A stretch of 64,000 bases of DNA from Nannocystis punicea (GCF_026965555.1 NZ_CP114040.1:5208001-5272000); one strand, 5' to 3'; counted from the stretch's first letter, positions 10,347-24,540 are shown. Notes: generated by a model not told the origin, from the letters alone. Numbers and translations: made by a program.

Positions 10347-10781
10347 ATGCCGGCCTTCGTCGATCACTACCGGGTCCTGGGTGTCGCGCCGTCCGCGTCG
10401 GAGGCGGAGATCCGTCAAGCCTTCCGCCGCGCGGTGCACCGCCACCACGCCGACCGTCACCCCGAGGACGCGGCCGCGAGCGAGCGCATGCGGGCCATCG
10501 TGACCGCCCGCGACGTGCTGTGCGATCCGCAGCAGCGCGCCCGCTTCGACCTCGCGCGCGCCGGGCAGCGCGCCGCCGAGGTGCCGGTCGATCCGCTGTT
10601 CCAGGCGGCCGCCCGCGCGTGGGGCCAGGCCCCGCCGCCGAGCTCGCCGACGCCGCCGCCGACGCAGACGCAGGGCTGGGCCGTGGCCGCGGTCGCCGGC
10701 GCGGCCAGCCTCGCCGCGCTGGGCCTGTCGCTGCTCGCGGTCGCCGGCGTGGCCAGGGTCCGCGCTCGCCTGGCGCGGTGA
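10347..10781 (+). CDS. DnaJ-type J-domain protein with C-terminal membrane helix, HPD altered to HAD
   Basis: 144 residues from the ATG at 10347 (MPAFVDHYRVLGVAPSASEA). Residues 5-70 match a J domain: YRVLGV, EIRQAFRRAVHRHHADRHPE, ARDVLCDPQQRARFD. The HPD tripeptide, which DnaJ proteins need to stimulate Hsp70 ATPase, appears as HAD (Pro to Ala). A Pro-rich linker is followed by one C-terminal membrane helix (VAGAASLAALGLSLLAVAG). It is probably a tail-anchored J-like protein with reduced or no DnaK stimulation. The divergent small zinc-ribbon gene starts 91 bp away. Confidence 0.82.
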   Translation: MPAFVDHYRVLGVAPSASEAEIRQAFRRAVHRHHADRHPEDAAASERMRAIVTARDVLCDPQQRARFDLARAGQRAAEVPVDPLFQAAARAWGQAPPPSSPTPPPTQTQGWAVAAVAGAASLAALGLSLLAVAGVARVRARLAR

Positions 10782-10787
10782 GGCGAA

Positions 10788-10918
10788 AACTGTCCCCGAG
10801 GACATGCGCTCGGGGACACTTCGCATGTCGAAAGGAGCATGCCCTCGCGGACATGCGCGTTCGGACAGTCATGGCATCACCATGACATGGCGGTGGGGAC
10901 ATGTCTTCGAGGACATCC
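10788..10918. repeat. Palindrome chain in the 10782-11097 gap
   Basis: This 316-bp gap between two plus-strand genes contains dyads starting at 10788, 10823, 10837, 10851 and 10899. Those at 10823, 10837 and 10851 are spaced exactly 14 bp, sharing arms. A separate perfect inverted repeat (GTCATGG/CCATGAC, 10868-10886) sits among them. The remaining 180 bp before the S9 peptidase start show no further feature and probably hold its promoter. Confidence 0.82.
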
Positions 10919-11097
10919 TGTCCAGGTCGTTATGATCGGCCCGTGACCATCCGTTCACCGAGGACGAGGTAGGCGGGCCGCCCGCGCCGCGGCCCGGTCG
11001 CCGCCCGACGCGCCGCCGAAGCGCCGCGGACGGCCGGTTGGCGTCGCTCGGCTGCATATTTCCCCGGCGCGCGCGGACGCCCGTATAGTCTCGGCCA

Positions 11098-13338
<2,241 letters not shown>

Positions 13339-13342
13339 CGGC

Positions 13343-13456
13343 GCCTGTCCGCAGGGACAGGCCGACCTGCTCGCAGGAGCAGGCGGGCCGGCTGTCCGCA
13401 GGGACAGGTTTGCATGTCCGAAAGGGCAGGGTGAAAATCTGCCCCTTCGGACAGGC
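13343..13456. repeat. Regular five-copy palindrome array between convergent genes
   Basis: Dyads start at 13343, 13365, 13390, 13412 and 13437, with steps of 22, 25, 22 and 25 bp. Three are strict inverted repeats. The copy at 13365 reads ACCTGCTC-GCAG-GAGCAGGC, so both arms have changed together. The array fills most of the 147-bp gap after the S9 peptidase. Confidence 0.9.
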
Positions 13457-13485
13457 GCCTCGAAGTCGAGCGGCGACCGGGAGCT

Positions 13486-14319
13486 TCAGGCGCCGCGAGT
13501 CGCCCGGGCGGCCGCGGCCGGGCCCGACACGCGCGGCGCCTTGGGGGCCAGCAGGAGGGCCTGGATCAGCGCCGCGGCGGCGAAGCAGCTGAACGCGAGG
13601 GCGCCGATCAGCTTGGAGGTGGTGTCGGTGAGGTCGGTCTGCGCGGTCTTGCCGACGGCGACCAGCCAGACGTCGACCACGAGGAACGCGGCGGCGCCGA
13701 TCGCCATGAGCAGGTAGGGCAGGGCGATGCTGCCGCCGACCAGGGGCCGCAGCAGCCACACGAGGTAGAGGCCGCCGGCGAACACGGTCGCGTCGGACAG
13801 GGTGCTGACCCCGCTGGTGATCGCGCCGGCCCACGCGTCGCTGGTGGTGGGCATGCCGCGGCTGGCCAGCTCGATCACGTTGTAGGCGATGAACGCGAGC
13901 CCGGCGAGGGCCAGCGAGCCGATGACGGCCATCGCCCGGGTGCGCGCGCCGCCTGTCCGTTCGGACAGCAGCTCCGAGCTGCCGAGCACGCGGCCGAAGC
14001 CGACGATCGAGCCGGCGAAGAAGATGTTGCCGAAGATCAGGAGGATGTTCTGCAGCTGGACCCCGGCGATCGACCAGCCCTGCCAGGTGGCGATCCGGAT
14101 CAGCGGGACCACGCCCATCGCCAGCAGCAAGACGATCCACGGCCGCCGCGGCGGGTCGCCCGCGCTGAAGCGGAGCACCACCAGGGCGCACAGGGCGACC
14201 ACGAGGACCTCGATCCCGCGCTGCCAGGCGTCGCCGGCGCCCAGCAGCACCTCGGCGGCGTAGCGCCCGCCGACGGCGATCGCACAGAGCAGCAGACCCG
14301 GGCCGCGCGGCGCGTTCAC
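13486..14319 (-). CDS. Polytopic membrane protein, unknown
   Basis: 277 residues from a GTG at 14319 that overlaps the stop of the preceding gene by 4 bp (GTGA), a translationally coupled arrangement. About seven or eight membrane helices are visible (for example LLLCAIAVGGRY, IEVLVVALCALVVL, WIVLLLAMGVVPLIRI, AVIGSLALAGLAFIAYNVI, ALAFSCFAAAALIQALLL). I do not recognise a family. A palindrome at 13951-13970 lies in a cytoplasmic or periplasmic loop and reads LLSERTGG. Confidence 0.72.
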   Translation of the reverse strand: MNAPRGPGLLLCAIAVGGRYAAEVLLGAGDAWQRGIEVLVVALCALVVLRFSAGDPPRRPWIVLLLAMGVVPLIRIATWQGWSIAGVQLQNILLIFGNIFFAGSIVGFGRVLGSSELLSERTGGARTRAMAVIGSLALAGLAFIAYNVIELASRGMPTTSDAWAGAITSGVSTLSDATVFAGGLYLVWLLRPLVGGSIALPYLLMAIGAAAFLVVDVWLVAVGKTAQTDLTDTTSKLIGALAFSCFAAAALIQALLLAPKAPRVSGPAAAARATRGA

Positions 14320-14609
14320 GACGCCTCCTCCGCCTCGAGGTCGGCGAGCACGCGGATCGTCACCTCGTTGCCGATCAGCGTGCGCAGCATGGGCCGCAGG
14401 GTCGTCTGGGCCAGCTGCAGGTCGTCGGGCCCCAGCTCGGCGGCGTCCTTGCCGGCCCGCTTGCAGATCATGGCCAGCGCGCGCTTCGCCGTGTGCGGGC
14501 CAAGCAGCGGGGTCAGCACGTTGACGACGCGCTCGGCGAAAGGGCCATCGATGGGCTGTACAGGCGGCACAACCGACGCTCTGGTGACGGCGCCGACCAC
14601 GGCGCCCAC
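14316..14609 (-). CDS. Small helical hypothetical protein coupled to membrane protein
   Basis: 97 residues from a GTG at 14609; another GTG three codons later is also possible. The C-terminal 75 residues are a compact helical segment (ERVVNVLTPLLGPHTAKRALAMICKRAG, LQLAQTTLRPMLRTLIG). It has no signal peptide or membrane helix, and I cannot name the family. The stop overlaps the start of the membrane protein, so the two products are likely made in a fixed ratio and may interact. Confidence 0.65.
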   Translation of the reverse strand: MGAVVGAVTRASVVPPVQPIDGPFAERVVNVLTPLLGPHTAKRALAMICKRAGKDAAELGPDDLQLAQTTLRPMLRTLIGNEVTIRVLADLEAEEAS

Positions 14610-14817
14610 GGTCGACGGAGCTTATCGCACCTTGTCGTCGCGCGATCGCCGAGGTCGCCAACGGATCACGACTTGCGCGCGTCGCCGCCGTGAGATTGAT
14701 TCGTGATCGTGCGTGCACAGCAGCGGCGCGCGAAGTCGTCAGGTAACGCACGCCTTCGCGCATGCGCGCGCAGGGTCGCGTTGGGTAGTCTCCCGCAACC
14801 TTTACGAGGGAGCAGGT

Positions 14818-16284
<1,467 letters not shown>

Positions 16285-16289
16285 AGCGA

Positions 16290-17834
<1,545 letters not shown>

Positions 17835-17880
17835 CGCCCGGTGGCCGCGGGCCGGCCGCTGGGCTATCGTGCTCCCCACC

Positions 17881-19011
17881 ATGCGCGTCCCCCACGACGA
17901 CGGTCCGCCGCCGCCTCCGCGGTCACCCAAGGGTCGCAAGCGGTCCGAGCGGTCGCCCGAGCCTGGCGAATCGGACATGTCGCAAGAGCTAGGTCGTGCC
18001 GCGCTCTCGCCGGCGGTCGGCGGCGGCGAGGCGGGGGAGACGGCGTCGCTGCGCCCGCAGACCCTGGCGGAGTACGTCGGCCAGGCCGCGCTCAAGCGCA
18101 AGCTCGAGGTGTTCGTCCGCGCCGCCCGCGGGCGCGACGAGCCGCTCGACCACACCCTCCTGCACGGGCCGCCCGGGCTCGGCAAGACGACGATGGCGCA
18201 CATCCTGGCCCACGAGCTCGGCGTGCGCCTGCACCTGACCTCGGGGCCAGCCATCGAGCACAAGGGCGTGCTCGCCGGCCACCTCACCGCGCTGGGTTCG
18301 CGCGACGTCCTGTTCATCGACGAGATCCACCGCCTCGCGCCGACGGTCGAGGAGAGCCTCTACTCGGCGATGGAGGACGGCCGCATCGACCTGCCGGTCG
18401 GCGAGGGCAACCGCGCGCGCACGATCGGCTTCGAGCTGGCGCCGTTTACCCTCATCGGCGCCACCACGCGCACGGCGCTGCTCAGCGGCCCGCTGCGCGA
18501 CCGGTTCCAGATCATCGAGGCGATCGAGTTCTACGGCGACGACGAGCTGGCCGCGATCGTCTGCCGCACCGCGTCGATCCTCGGCGTCCCGGTCAGCGGC
18601 GCGGCGGCGCTCGAGATCGGCCGGCGCTCGCGCGGCACCCCGCGGATCGCCAACCGCCTGATCCGCCGCGTCCGCGACTTCGCGCAGGTCCGGGGCGCGC
18701 GCTCGATCGAGCTCGCCGACGCCACCGCCGCGCTGCTCGAGCTCGGCATCGACAGCGAGGGCCTCGACATGCTCGACCGCCGCCTGCTGACGATGATCGT
18801 CGAGAACTTCCGCGGCGGCCCGGTCGGCGTCGACGCCCTCGGGGCCAGCCTCGGCGAGCCGCGTGACACCCTCGAGAGCGTGGTCGAGCCGTTCCTGTTG
18901 CAGCGCGGCTTCTTGCTGCGCACCTCGAGGGGACGTGTCGCCACCATCAAGGCCGCGCGTCACCTCGGACTCGAGCTCCCGCCTGGCTGGCAGGGCGCGC
19001 TCGATCTGTAG
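17881..19011 (+). CDS. ruvB: Holliday junction branch-migration ATPase RuvB
   Basis: 376 residues from the ATG at 17881; an in-frame GTG four codons earlier is possible. Residues from about 50 onward are a standard RuvB: Walker A GPPGLGKTT, Walker B FIDEIHRL, GATTRTALLSGPLRDRF, and the winged-helix C-terminus (PRDTLESVVEPFLLQRGFL). It works as a hexameric motor on Holliday junctions with RuvA and RuvC, neither of which is in this window. The first 45 residues are a variable, basic Pro-rich extension. That extension contains two chained palindromes (17961 and 17975) reading DMSQELG, another case of the repeat in a dispensable segment. Confidence 0.96.
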   Translation: MRVPHDDGPPPPPRSPKGRKRSERSPEPGESDMSQELGRAALSPAVGGGEAGETASLRPQTLAEYVGQAALKRKLEVFVRAARGRDEPLDHTLLHGPPGLGKTTMAHILAHELGVRLHLTSGPAIEHKGVLAGHLTALGSRDVLFIDEIHRLAPTVEESLYSAMEDGRIDLPVGEGNRARTIGFELAPFTLIGATTRTALLSGPLRDRFQIIEAIEFYGDDELAAIVCRTASILGVPVSGAAALEIGRRSRGTPRIANRLIRRVRDFAQVRGARSIELADATAALLELGIDSEGLDMLDRRLLTMIVENFRGGPVGVDALGASLGEPRDTLESVVEPFLLQRGFLLRTSRGRVATIKAARHLGLELPPGWQGALDL

Positions 19012-19209
19012 GAGCGTCGTTCTCCGGCTCGCGGTGCCCTGAACCACCGTTCGCGTCGGAAGTGACACCGACGGCGCTCGCCGATGCACGCCTGAAACCG
19101 AGATGTAGGGCCTCCTCCTGCCGTTTTACGCGTGATGGGTGCACGCGACCTCAGCGCCGCCGACGGCGTGTTATCGTGGTCGGCGAGTGGGCGAGGGGGT
19201 TCGTAGAAC

Positions 19210-20898
19210 ATGAAGATCGAGCATTGGTTGGCGTGTAGCTGCGCGTCGTTGGTCCTGTTCGCGTGCGGTGACGACGGCGCGGGCAGCTCGTCGGTGACGG
19301 CCACGATGGGCAATTCGGGGACCGGCGTCACGGGCCTCACCAGCGAGGGGACGGCCGCGACGGACGACCCCGAGACGGGCGGCACGGACGGCTCCGGGTC
19401 GGCGACCGCGACCGGGACCTCGGCGCCGACCACCGGCGGGCCGACGTCGACCTCGGTCGGGCCGACGAGCTCGACCACCGCCGAGCCGATGACCGGCACC
19501 ACGAGCGCCACGGACGGCCTGTCCGAAGGGACATCCGAGGGCACGAGCGAGGGCACGACCACCAACGGCCTCACCGACGGGACTTCGACGACGACCACCA
19601 CCGGCCTCGTGCCGGGCGTGTGCGGCGACGGTCAGCTCAACGTCGGCGAGGAGTGCGACGACGGCCCGGAGAACGGCCCCGACGCCCCGTGCAGCGAGGA
19701 GTGCCTGCTCGACAAGTGCGGCGACGGCAAGACCGATCCGGGCGAGACCTGCGACCTCGGGCCCTTGAACGGCCCCGACAACGGCTGCTCGATCACCTGC
19801 GACATCCTGCCGACCGCGTGCGGCACCCAGGAGGCCGAGGCCGAGCTGATCCCGAAGCCGGTCGACATCATCATCACGATCGACAACTCGGGCAGCATGG
19901 GCGAGGAGATCGCCGGCGTCCAGGACAACATCAACGTCAACTTCGCCCAGATCATCGAGGCCAGCGGCCTCGACTACCGCGTCATCATGGTGTCTCGCTT
20001 CGGCAACGACAGCGCCGAGAGCGTGTGCATCGAGGCGCCGCTCGGCGGCATCCCGCAGGGCGGCTGTACCAACCCGCCCAACAAGCCCGTCAACGGCGAC
20101 CGGTTCTTCCACTACAGCATCGAAGTCGGCAGCCACAACTCGTGGTGCCGGCTGCTGCAGACGCTGAACGGCAACACCGACGACGAGTACGGCTTCGCCC
20201 CCGAGGGCTGGCAGAAGTGGCTGCGCGCCGACGCGTTCAAGATCTTCCTCGAGCTCACCGACGACGGGGTCGAGTGCTCGTACAACAACATCAGCTACGA
20301 CGACAACAACAACGTCAACAGCGGCCTGACCGCGGCCACCAAGTTCGACCAGCGGCTCGTCACCGTCGCGCCGCAGCACTTCGGCGACTCGATCGAGAAC
20401 CGCAACTACAAGTGGTACAGCATCGTCGGCATGGGCTACAACAACCCGCCCGACAAGCCCTACACGGACGCGGATCCGATCGTCACCAGCAAGTGCCCGA
20501 CGGGCGCGGACAACGGCACCGGCTACCAGACCCTGAGCAACATGACCGGCGCGCTGCGGTTCCCGCTGTGCGACACGAGCAAGTACGATGTGGTGTTCCA
20601 GGCGATCGCCAACGGCGTGGTCGCGGACGCCAAGATCGCCTGCGACTTCGAGATCCCGCCGCCGCCCGAGGGCAAGACGCTCGACGAGGACTCGATCGTC
20701 GTCGAGTTCACGCCCTCCGGGCAGATGAACCCGCTGCTCCTCGGCAAGGTCCCGGGCCTCGGCCAGTGCGACCCGATGTCGTTCTACGTCGAGAACGGCA
20801 AGGTCATCCTCTGCCCCGACGCGTGCTCCCTGGCGCAGGACGACAAGGACGCGACCCTCAAGGTCGAGTTCACCTGCGACCCGCTGATGCCGCTGTGA
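19210..20898 (+). CDS. Lipoprotein with Thr-rich linker, disulphide repeats and VWA-like domain
   Basis: 562 residues. The signal peptide ends in the lipobox LVLFAC. About 100 residues of Gly/Thr/Ser linker follow. Two myxobacterial CGDG disulphide repeats (CGDGQLNVGEECDDG, CGDGKTDPGETCDLG) lead into a von Willebrand factor A-like domain with the metal-site motif DNSGSMGEE (DxSxS) and RVIMVSRFG. The C-terminus holds further Cys pairs (CDFEIPPP, CDPMSF, CPDACS). It is probably a surface adhesin or ligand-binding protein; the ligand is unknown. A palindrome at 19517-19536 in the linker reads GLSEGTS and is followed by two more SEGT repeats, as if the linker grew from it. Confidence 0.85.
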   Translation: MKIEHWLACSCASLVLFACGDDGAGSSSVTATMGNSGTGVTGLTSEGTAATDDPETGGTDGSGSATATGTSAPTTGGPTSTSVGPTSSTTAEPMTGTTSATDGLSEGTSEGTSEGTTTNGLTDGTSTTTTTGLVPGVCGDGQLNVGEECDDGPENGPDAPCSEECLLDKCGDGKTDPGETCDLGPLNGPDNGCSITCDILPTACGTQEAEAELIPKPVDIIITIDNSGSMGEEIAGVQDNINVNFAQIIEASGLDYRVIMVSRFGNDSAESVCIEAPLGGIPQGGCTNPPNKPVNGDRFFHYSIEVGSHNSWCRLLQTLNGNTDDEYGFAPEGWQKWLRADAFKIFLELTDDGVECSYNNISYDDNNNVNSGLTAATKFDQRLVTVAPQHFGDSIENRNYKWYSIVGMGYNNPPDKPYTDADPIVTSKCPTGADNGTGYQTLSNMTGALRFPLCDTSKYDVVFQAIANGVVADAKIACDFEIPPPPEGKTLDEDSIVVEFTPSGQMNPLLLGKVPGLGQCDPMSFYVENGKVILCPDACSLAQDDKDATLKVEFTCDPLMPL

Positions 20899-20908
20899 GC
20901 CCCGCCGT

Positions 20909-21751
20909 TCACGCGGCCGGCGATGTCGTGTGAACCTCGACCTCGCCGACGAAGGCGACCCGCGCCGGCCCGGTCATGGTGATCGAGCCGCCGGCGCGGT
21001 CCTGTCGCAGCACGAGCGGACCGCCCGGCAGCCGCACCACCACGTCGCGGGCGTACGGCGCGAGTCCCTCGGCGATCGCGGCGGCCAGGGTGGCGCAGGC
21101 TCCGGTCCCGCACGCCGAGGTGATCCCGCAGCCGCGCTCCCACACCCACAGGGTGATGCTGCCGTCGGACTCGACGCGGGCGAACTCGACGTTGGTCCGG
21201 GCCGGAAACTGCGGGTCGCGCTCGATCGCCGGGCCGTCGCCGCGAGCCAGCGCCTCAGGATCCTCGCCGGTGACGAACGCGATCGCGTGCGGGTTGCCCA
21301 TCGACACCGCCGCGAACGACCGCCCGCCCACGCGCCGCGGGCCGAGCAGGTCAGGCGGGCCCATGTCGATCGCAACCTGCCCGGAAGGACATGTCCCTGG
21401 GTGAAATTCACGTACTGCGCACGGCTTGGGCCCGGCGTCGGTGTCGAGCACCAGCCCGCGGACCGACCCGGCGACCCACAGGGCGACGCACCGCAGGCCG
21501 TTGCCGCACATCTCCGGTCGCGAGCCGTCGTGGTTGATGACGATCATCGTCGCCGCCGCCTCGGTCGAACGCGGCGGGCCGACCACGAGGAGCCCGTCAC
21601 CGCCGACGCCGAGGCGCCGATCGCAGAGGGCAGGGGCCGCCTCGCGCAGGCGGGTTACGAGGGCGTCCAGGGCCGCCGGCGAGGCATCGCGGCGGTCGAG
21701 CAGCAGGAAGTCGTTGCCGAGGCCCTCGACCTTGGCGAAGCGCTCCAGCAT
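20909..21751 (-). CDS. dapF: Diaminopimelate epimerase
   Basis: 280 residues. LL- to meso-diaminopimelate, for lysine and peptidoglycan. Both catalytic cysteines are in typical context: MCGNGLRC and the second in SACGTGACA. The N-terminus F.KVEGLGNDFLLLD is characteristic. It is the last gene of the pgk-tpiA-secG-dapF run, 3 bp after secG. The protein converges with the VWA lipoprotein gene with only a 10-bp gap. A palindrome at 21375-21394 falls in a surface segment before IDMGPP and reads GTCPSGQV, a different frame from most coding copies. Confidence 0.96.
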   Translation of the reverse strand: MLERFAKVEGLGNDFLLLDRRDASPAALDALVTRLREAAPALCDRRLGVGGDGLLVVGPPRSTEAAATMIVINHDGSRPEMCGNGLRCVALWVAGSVRGLVLDTDAGPKPCAVREFHPGTCPSGQVAIDMGPPDLLGPRRVGGRSFAAVSMGNPHAIAFVTGEDPEALARGDGPAIERDPQFPARTNVEFARVESDGSITLWVWERGCGITSACGTGACATLAAAIAEGLAPYARDVVVRLPGGPLVLRQDRAGGSITMTGPARVAFVGEVEVHTTSPAA

Positions 21752-21754
21752 CGC

Positions 21755-22384
21755 TCAGGGCGCCTTGGCGGGCTCGACGGGCGTCGGGACGGGAGCGTCA
21801 CCGGCAGGCGCGGCCTCGGCGGCCGGGGTGCCCGAGTCGGCCGGGGCATCGGCGGCCGGAGCCGGGGTGCCGGAGTCGGCCGCAGCGGCGGCGCCGGAGT
21901 CGGCGGCCGGAGTCGGCTCGGCCGGGGCGCCGGAGTCGGCCGCGGGAGCCTCCATGGGCGGCGCAGCGGGCTCATCGGAGGCGGCCGGGGTCGCAGGCTC
22001 GGCGGGCGCCGACTCACCGGGGGGCGGCGTGTACGCTTCCAGGTTCACGGGGTTGGGCCCGATGGCCTCCCAGTTGATCTCGCCGGAGGCGTCTTCCTCT
22101 GCGGGAGCCGTCTCCTCGCTGCGCTCCTGCAGGCGGTCCGAGCCGGAGTGGCTGCCGGCGTACGCGAGGAACATCGCGAAGACCATGAAGCTCATCGCGC
22201 AAATCTGCGTAACCTTTGCCAAAACGTCGGAGCTGCCGCCCCCGCCGAAGACGCTCTGGCTGGCCCCGCCACCGAGCGCCGTGCCCATGCCGCCGCGCCC
22301 TGCCTGCAGCAGGATGACCAGCACCATGAACAGGCACACCAGGATGTAGAGGACCGAGACGATGGTGACGATGATGTCGAACAT
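21755..22384 (-). CDS. secG: SecG preprotein translocase subunit with long Ala/Pro tail
   Basis: 209 residues. The first 80 are a standard SecG: helix IIVTIVSVLYILVCLFMVLVILLQ, the GRGGMG..GGGASQSVFGG loop, and a second helix QICAMSFMVFAMFLAYAG. SecG assists SecYE in protein export. The remaining 120 residues form an acidic, low-complexity Ala/Pro/Ser/Gly tail with repeated ADSGxPA units, more than doubling the usual 70-110 residue length. The position between tpiA and dapF follows the widespread pgk-tpiA-secG order. Confidence 0.94.
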   Translation of the reverse strand: MFDIIVTIVSVLYILVCLFMVLVILLQAGRGGMGTALGGGASQSVFGGGGSSDVLAKVTQICAMSFMVFAMFLAYAGSHSGSDRLQERSEETAPAEEDASGEINWEAIGPNPVNLEAYTPPPGESAPAEPATPAASDEPAAPPMEAPAADSGAPAEPTPAADSGAAAAADSGTPAPAADAPADSGTPAAEAAPAGDAPVPTPVEPAKAP

Positions 22385-22396
22385 GGAGAGCTCGGT

Positions 22397-23182
22397 TCAG
22401 CTGGCCTCGGCGACGAGCCGGACGATCTGCAGGAAGGCTTCGGCCTCGAGCGAGGCCCCGCCGACGAGGAAGCCGTCGACGTCGCCGGCGGCCATGAGCC
22501 CGGCCGCGTTTCCAGGCTTCACACTACCACCGTACAGGATCGATCTGTCGGCGCCCATCGCGCCATAATGCTCGGTGAGCCAGGCACGGATCCGGCGGTG
22601 CATGGCCCCGGCATCGCGCGCGCTGGCCGTCTTGCCGGTGCCGATCGCCCAGACCGGCTCGTAGGCGAGGACGAGCCGGTCCTGAAACAATTCAGGATCG
22701 ACTTGATTGAGTGAGGCCGAAAGCTGCGAAATCACGAAGTTTTCGTGATCGCCGCGCTCGCGGATCTCGAGCCCCTCGCCGACGCAGAGCACGACCCGTA
22801 AGCCGGCCTGGAGGGCGCACTGGACCTTGCGAGCGATGAGCGCGTCGTCCTCGCGGAAGTGAGTCCGGCGCTCGGAGTGGCCGATGATTGCGCCGTGCGC
22901 GCCGACATCGGCGAGCTGGCCGGGGCCGACCTCGCCGGTGAAGGCGCCTTCTTCCTGGGCGGCGCAGTTCTGGCCGAACAGGTAGAGCGGCCCGGCCGGG
23001 CGGCTCCAGGGGGCGAGGGCGTCCAGCGCGACCAGGGTCGGCGCGACGCCGATCTTGGTGCGCACCGGGCCCTCGAGCAGCTCGGGCGGCAAGCCGTCGA
23101 CGATCTCCGTCGCCAACAGCTCCGCCGTGCCGCGGAACAGGTTCTGCTTCCAGTTGCCGATCGTCCAGCGAACAGGTGCCAC
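22397..23182 (-). CDS. tpiA: Triosephosphate isomerase
   Basis: 261 residues from a GTG at 23182, 1 bp after the pgk stop; an upstream ATG at 23218 would overlap pgk. Interconverts DHAP and glyceraldehyde 3-phosphate. The substrate-binding GNWKQN has Gln where Met is usual. Catalytic His lies in IIGHSERR, Glu in AYEPVWAIGTGKTA, and the phosphate loop is YGGSVKPGN. Normal length. Confidence 0.96.
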   Translation of the reverse strand: MAPVRWTIGNWKQNLFRGTAELLATEIVDGLPPELLEGPVRTKIGVAPTLVALDALAPWSRPAGPLYLFGQNCAAQEEGAFTGEVGPGQLADVGAHGAIIGHSERRTHFREDDALIARKVQCALQAGLRVVLCVGEGLEIRERGDHENFVISQLSASLNQVDPELFQDRLVLAYEPVWAIGTGKTASARDAGAMHRRIRAWLTEHYGAMGADRSILYGGSVKPGNAAGLMAAGDVDGFLVGGASLEAEAFLQIVRLVAEAS

Positions 23183-23183
23183 G

Positions 23184-24419
23184 TCACGCGCTCCGGTTCG
23201 TGGGAAGGAGCAGGGCATCGATGCCCGGCAAGCTGCCCGACTCGATCATCTCCAGCGAGGCGCCGCCGCCGGTGGAGATGTGCTTGATCTTGTCGGCCAC
23301 GCCGCTGTCCTGCAGGGCCGCGACGCTGTCGCCGCCGCCGACCACGGTAAAGCCGCCGCAATCGGCAACCGCCCGCGCCACGGCGAGGGTCCCCTCGGCG
23401 AACACCGGGTTCTCGAACAAGCCCATCGGCCCGTTCCAGAACACCATCTTGGCGCCCAGGATGGCCGCGCGAAACCGCGCAGCGCTCGCGGGGCCGATGT
23501 CGAGGGCCATCTCGTCGTCCCCGAGCGCGCCGCTCTCGACCTGGATCACCCGGGCCGTGGTGGCCTTGGTGCCGGCACCGACCCGCAGATCGGTCGGCAG
23601 CAGCACGCGCACGTCGCGGGCGCCGGCGCGGGTCAACAGGTTCTTGCAGTCGGCGAACCGATCCGGCTCGTGCAGCGAGGCCCCGACGGCCACGCCGGCG
23701 GCGGCGAGGAACGTGTTCGCCATGGCGCCGCCGATCAGGATGCTGTCGCCCGGTCGCAGGCGGTCGAGGGTCGCCAGCAGCACGGGCAGCTTGTCGCTGA
23801 CCTTGGCCCCGCCGACGACCATCACGAACGGGTGCTCGGGCTGGTACATCACGCGCCCGAGAGCCTCGACCTCGGCCGCGAGCAGCAGCCCCGCGGCCTT
23901 GTCGGCGACCAGCGCCGGTACGCCCACGATCGAGGCGTGCGCGCGGTGCGAGGCGCCGAAGGCGTCGTTGACGTAGGCGTCGCACAGCGAGGCCAGCGCC
24001 TGCGCGAAGGCCGGGTCGTTGCGGGTCTCGCCCGGGTGCCAGCGGAGGTTCTCGAGCAGCACGATCTGCCCGGCCCGCGTGTCGTGCACCAGCTTGGTGA
24101 CGCCGTCCCCGACGACCTCGTCGGGCAGCCGCACCTCGCACCCGAGCAGCTCGGCGAGGCGAGCGCCGACCGGCTCCATCGAGTACTTCGGGTCAGGTGC
24201 GCCGTCGGGCCGGCCGAGGTGCGAGCCGAGGATCAGCCGCGCGCCGCGCTCCTGCAGCTTGCGAAGGGTGGGGAGGGTGGCCCGGATCCGGGTGTCGTCG
24301 CGGACCTGGCCGTCCTTCAAAGGGACGTTGAAGTCGACCCGTACGAACACCCGACGATTGCCGACGTCGAGCCGGTCGATCGTGTTGATCGCGAGCGGGG
24401 CGTCTGCGGTAGTCGCCAT
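23184..24419 (-). CDS. pgk: Phosphoglycerate kinase
   Basis: 411 residues from the ATG at 24419. Makes ATP from 1,3-bisphosphoglycerate in glycolysis. Signatures are RVDFNVPLKDGQV, LILGSHLGRPDG, the hinge region VVGGAKVSDKL, and the ATP-binding GGGDSVAAL and ISTGGGASLEM near the C-terminus. It is first in the minus-strand run with tpiA, secG and dapF. gap (GAPDH), often upstream of pgk, is not here; instead a small unknown gene lies 121 bp upstream. Confidence 0.97.
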   Translation of the reverse strand: MATTADAPLAINTIDRLDVGNRRVFVRVDFNVPLKDGQVRDDTRIRATLPTLRKLQERGARLILGSHLGRPDGAPDPKYSMEPVGARLAELLGCEVRLPDEVVGDGVTKLVHDTRAGQIVLLENLRWHPGETRNDPAFAQALASLCDAYVNDAFGASHRAHASIVGVPALVADKAAGLLLAAEVEALGRVMYQPEHPFVMVVGGAKVSDKLPVLLATLDRLRPGDSILIGGAMANTFLAAAGVAVGASLHEPDRFADCKNLLTRAGARDVRVLLPTDLRVGAGTKATTARVIQVESGALGDDEMALDIGPASAARFRAAILGAKMVFWNGPMGLFENPVFAEGTLAVARAVADCGGFTVVGGGDSVAALQDSGVADKIKHISTGGGASLEMIESGSLPGIDALLLPTNRSA

Positions 24420-24540
24420 GGCGGACCCATACCGACCCTCCGCGGGCAAGTCCACGCCGACAGGCGTGAGTTCTCAGGGCGCAGGCAGGGGCCAGACGGA
24501 CGACGGTCGCAACATCCGAACGAGAATGCGTCGGGCCCGC

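Noticed and set aside
13343..13456. Possible CRISPR array (regular short palindromic repeats)
   Set aside because: Units are themselves 20-bp dyads separated by 2-5 bp, with no unique 30-40 bp spacers and no cas gene in the window.
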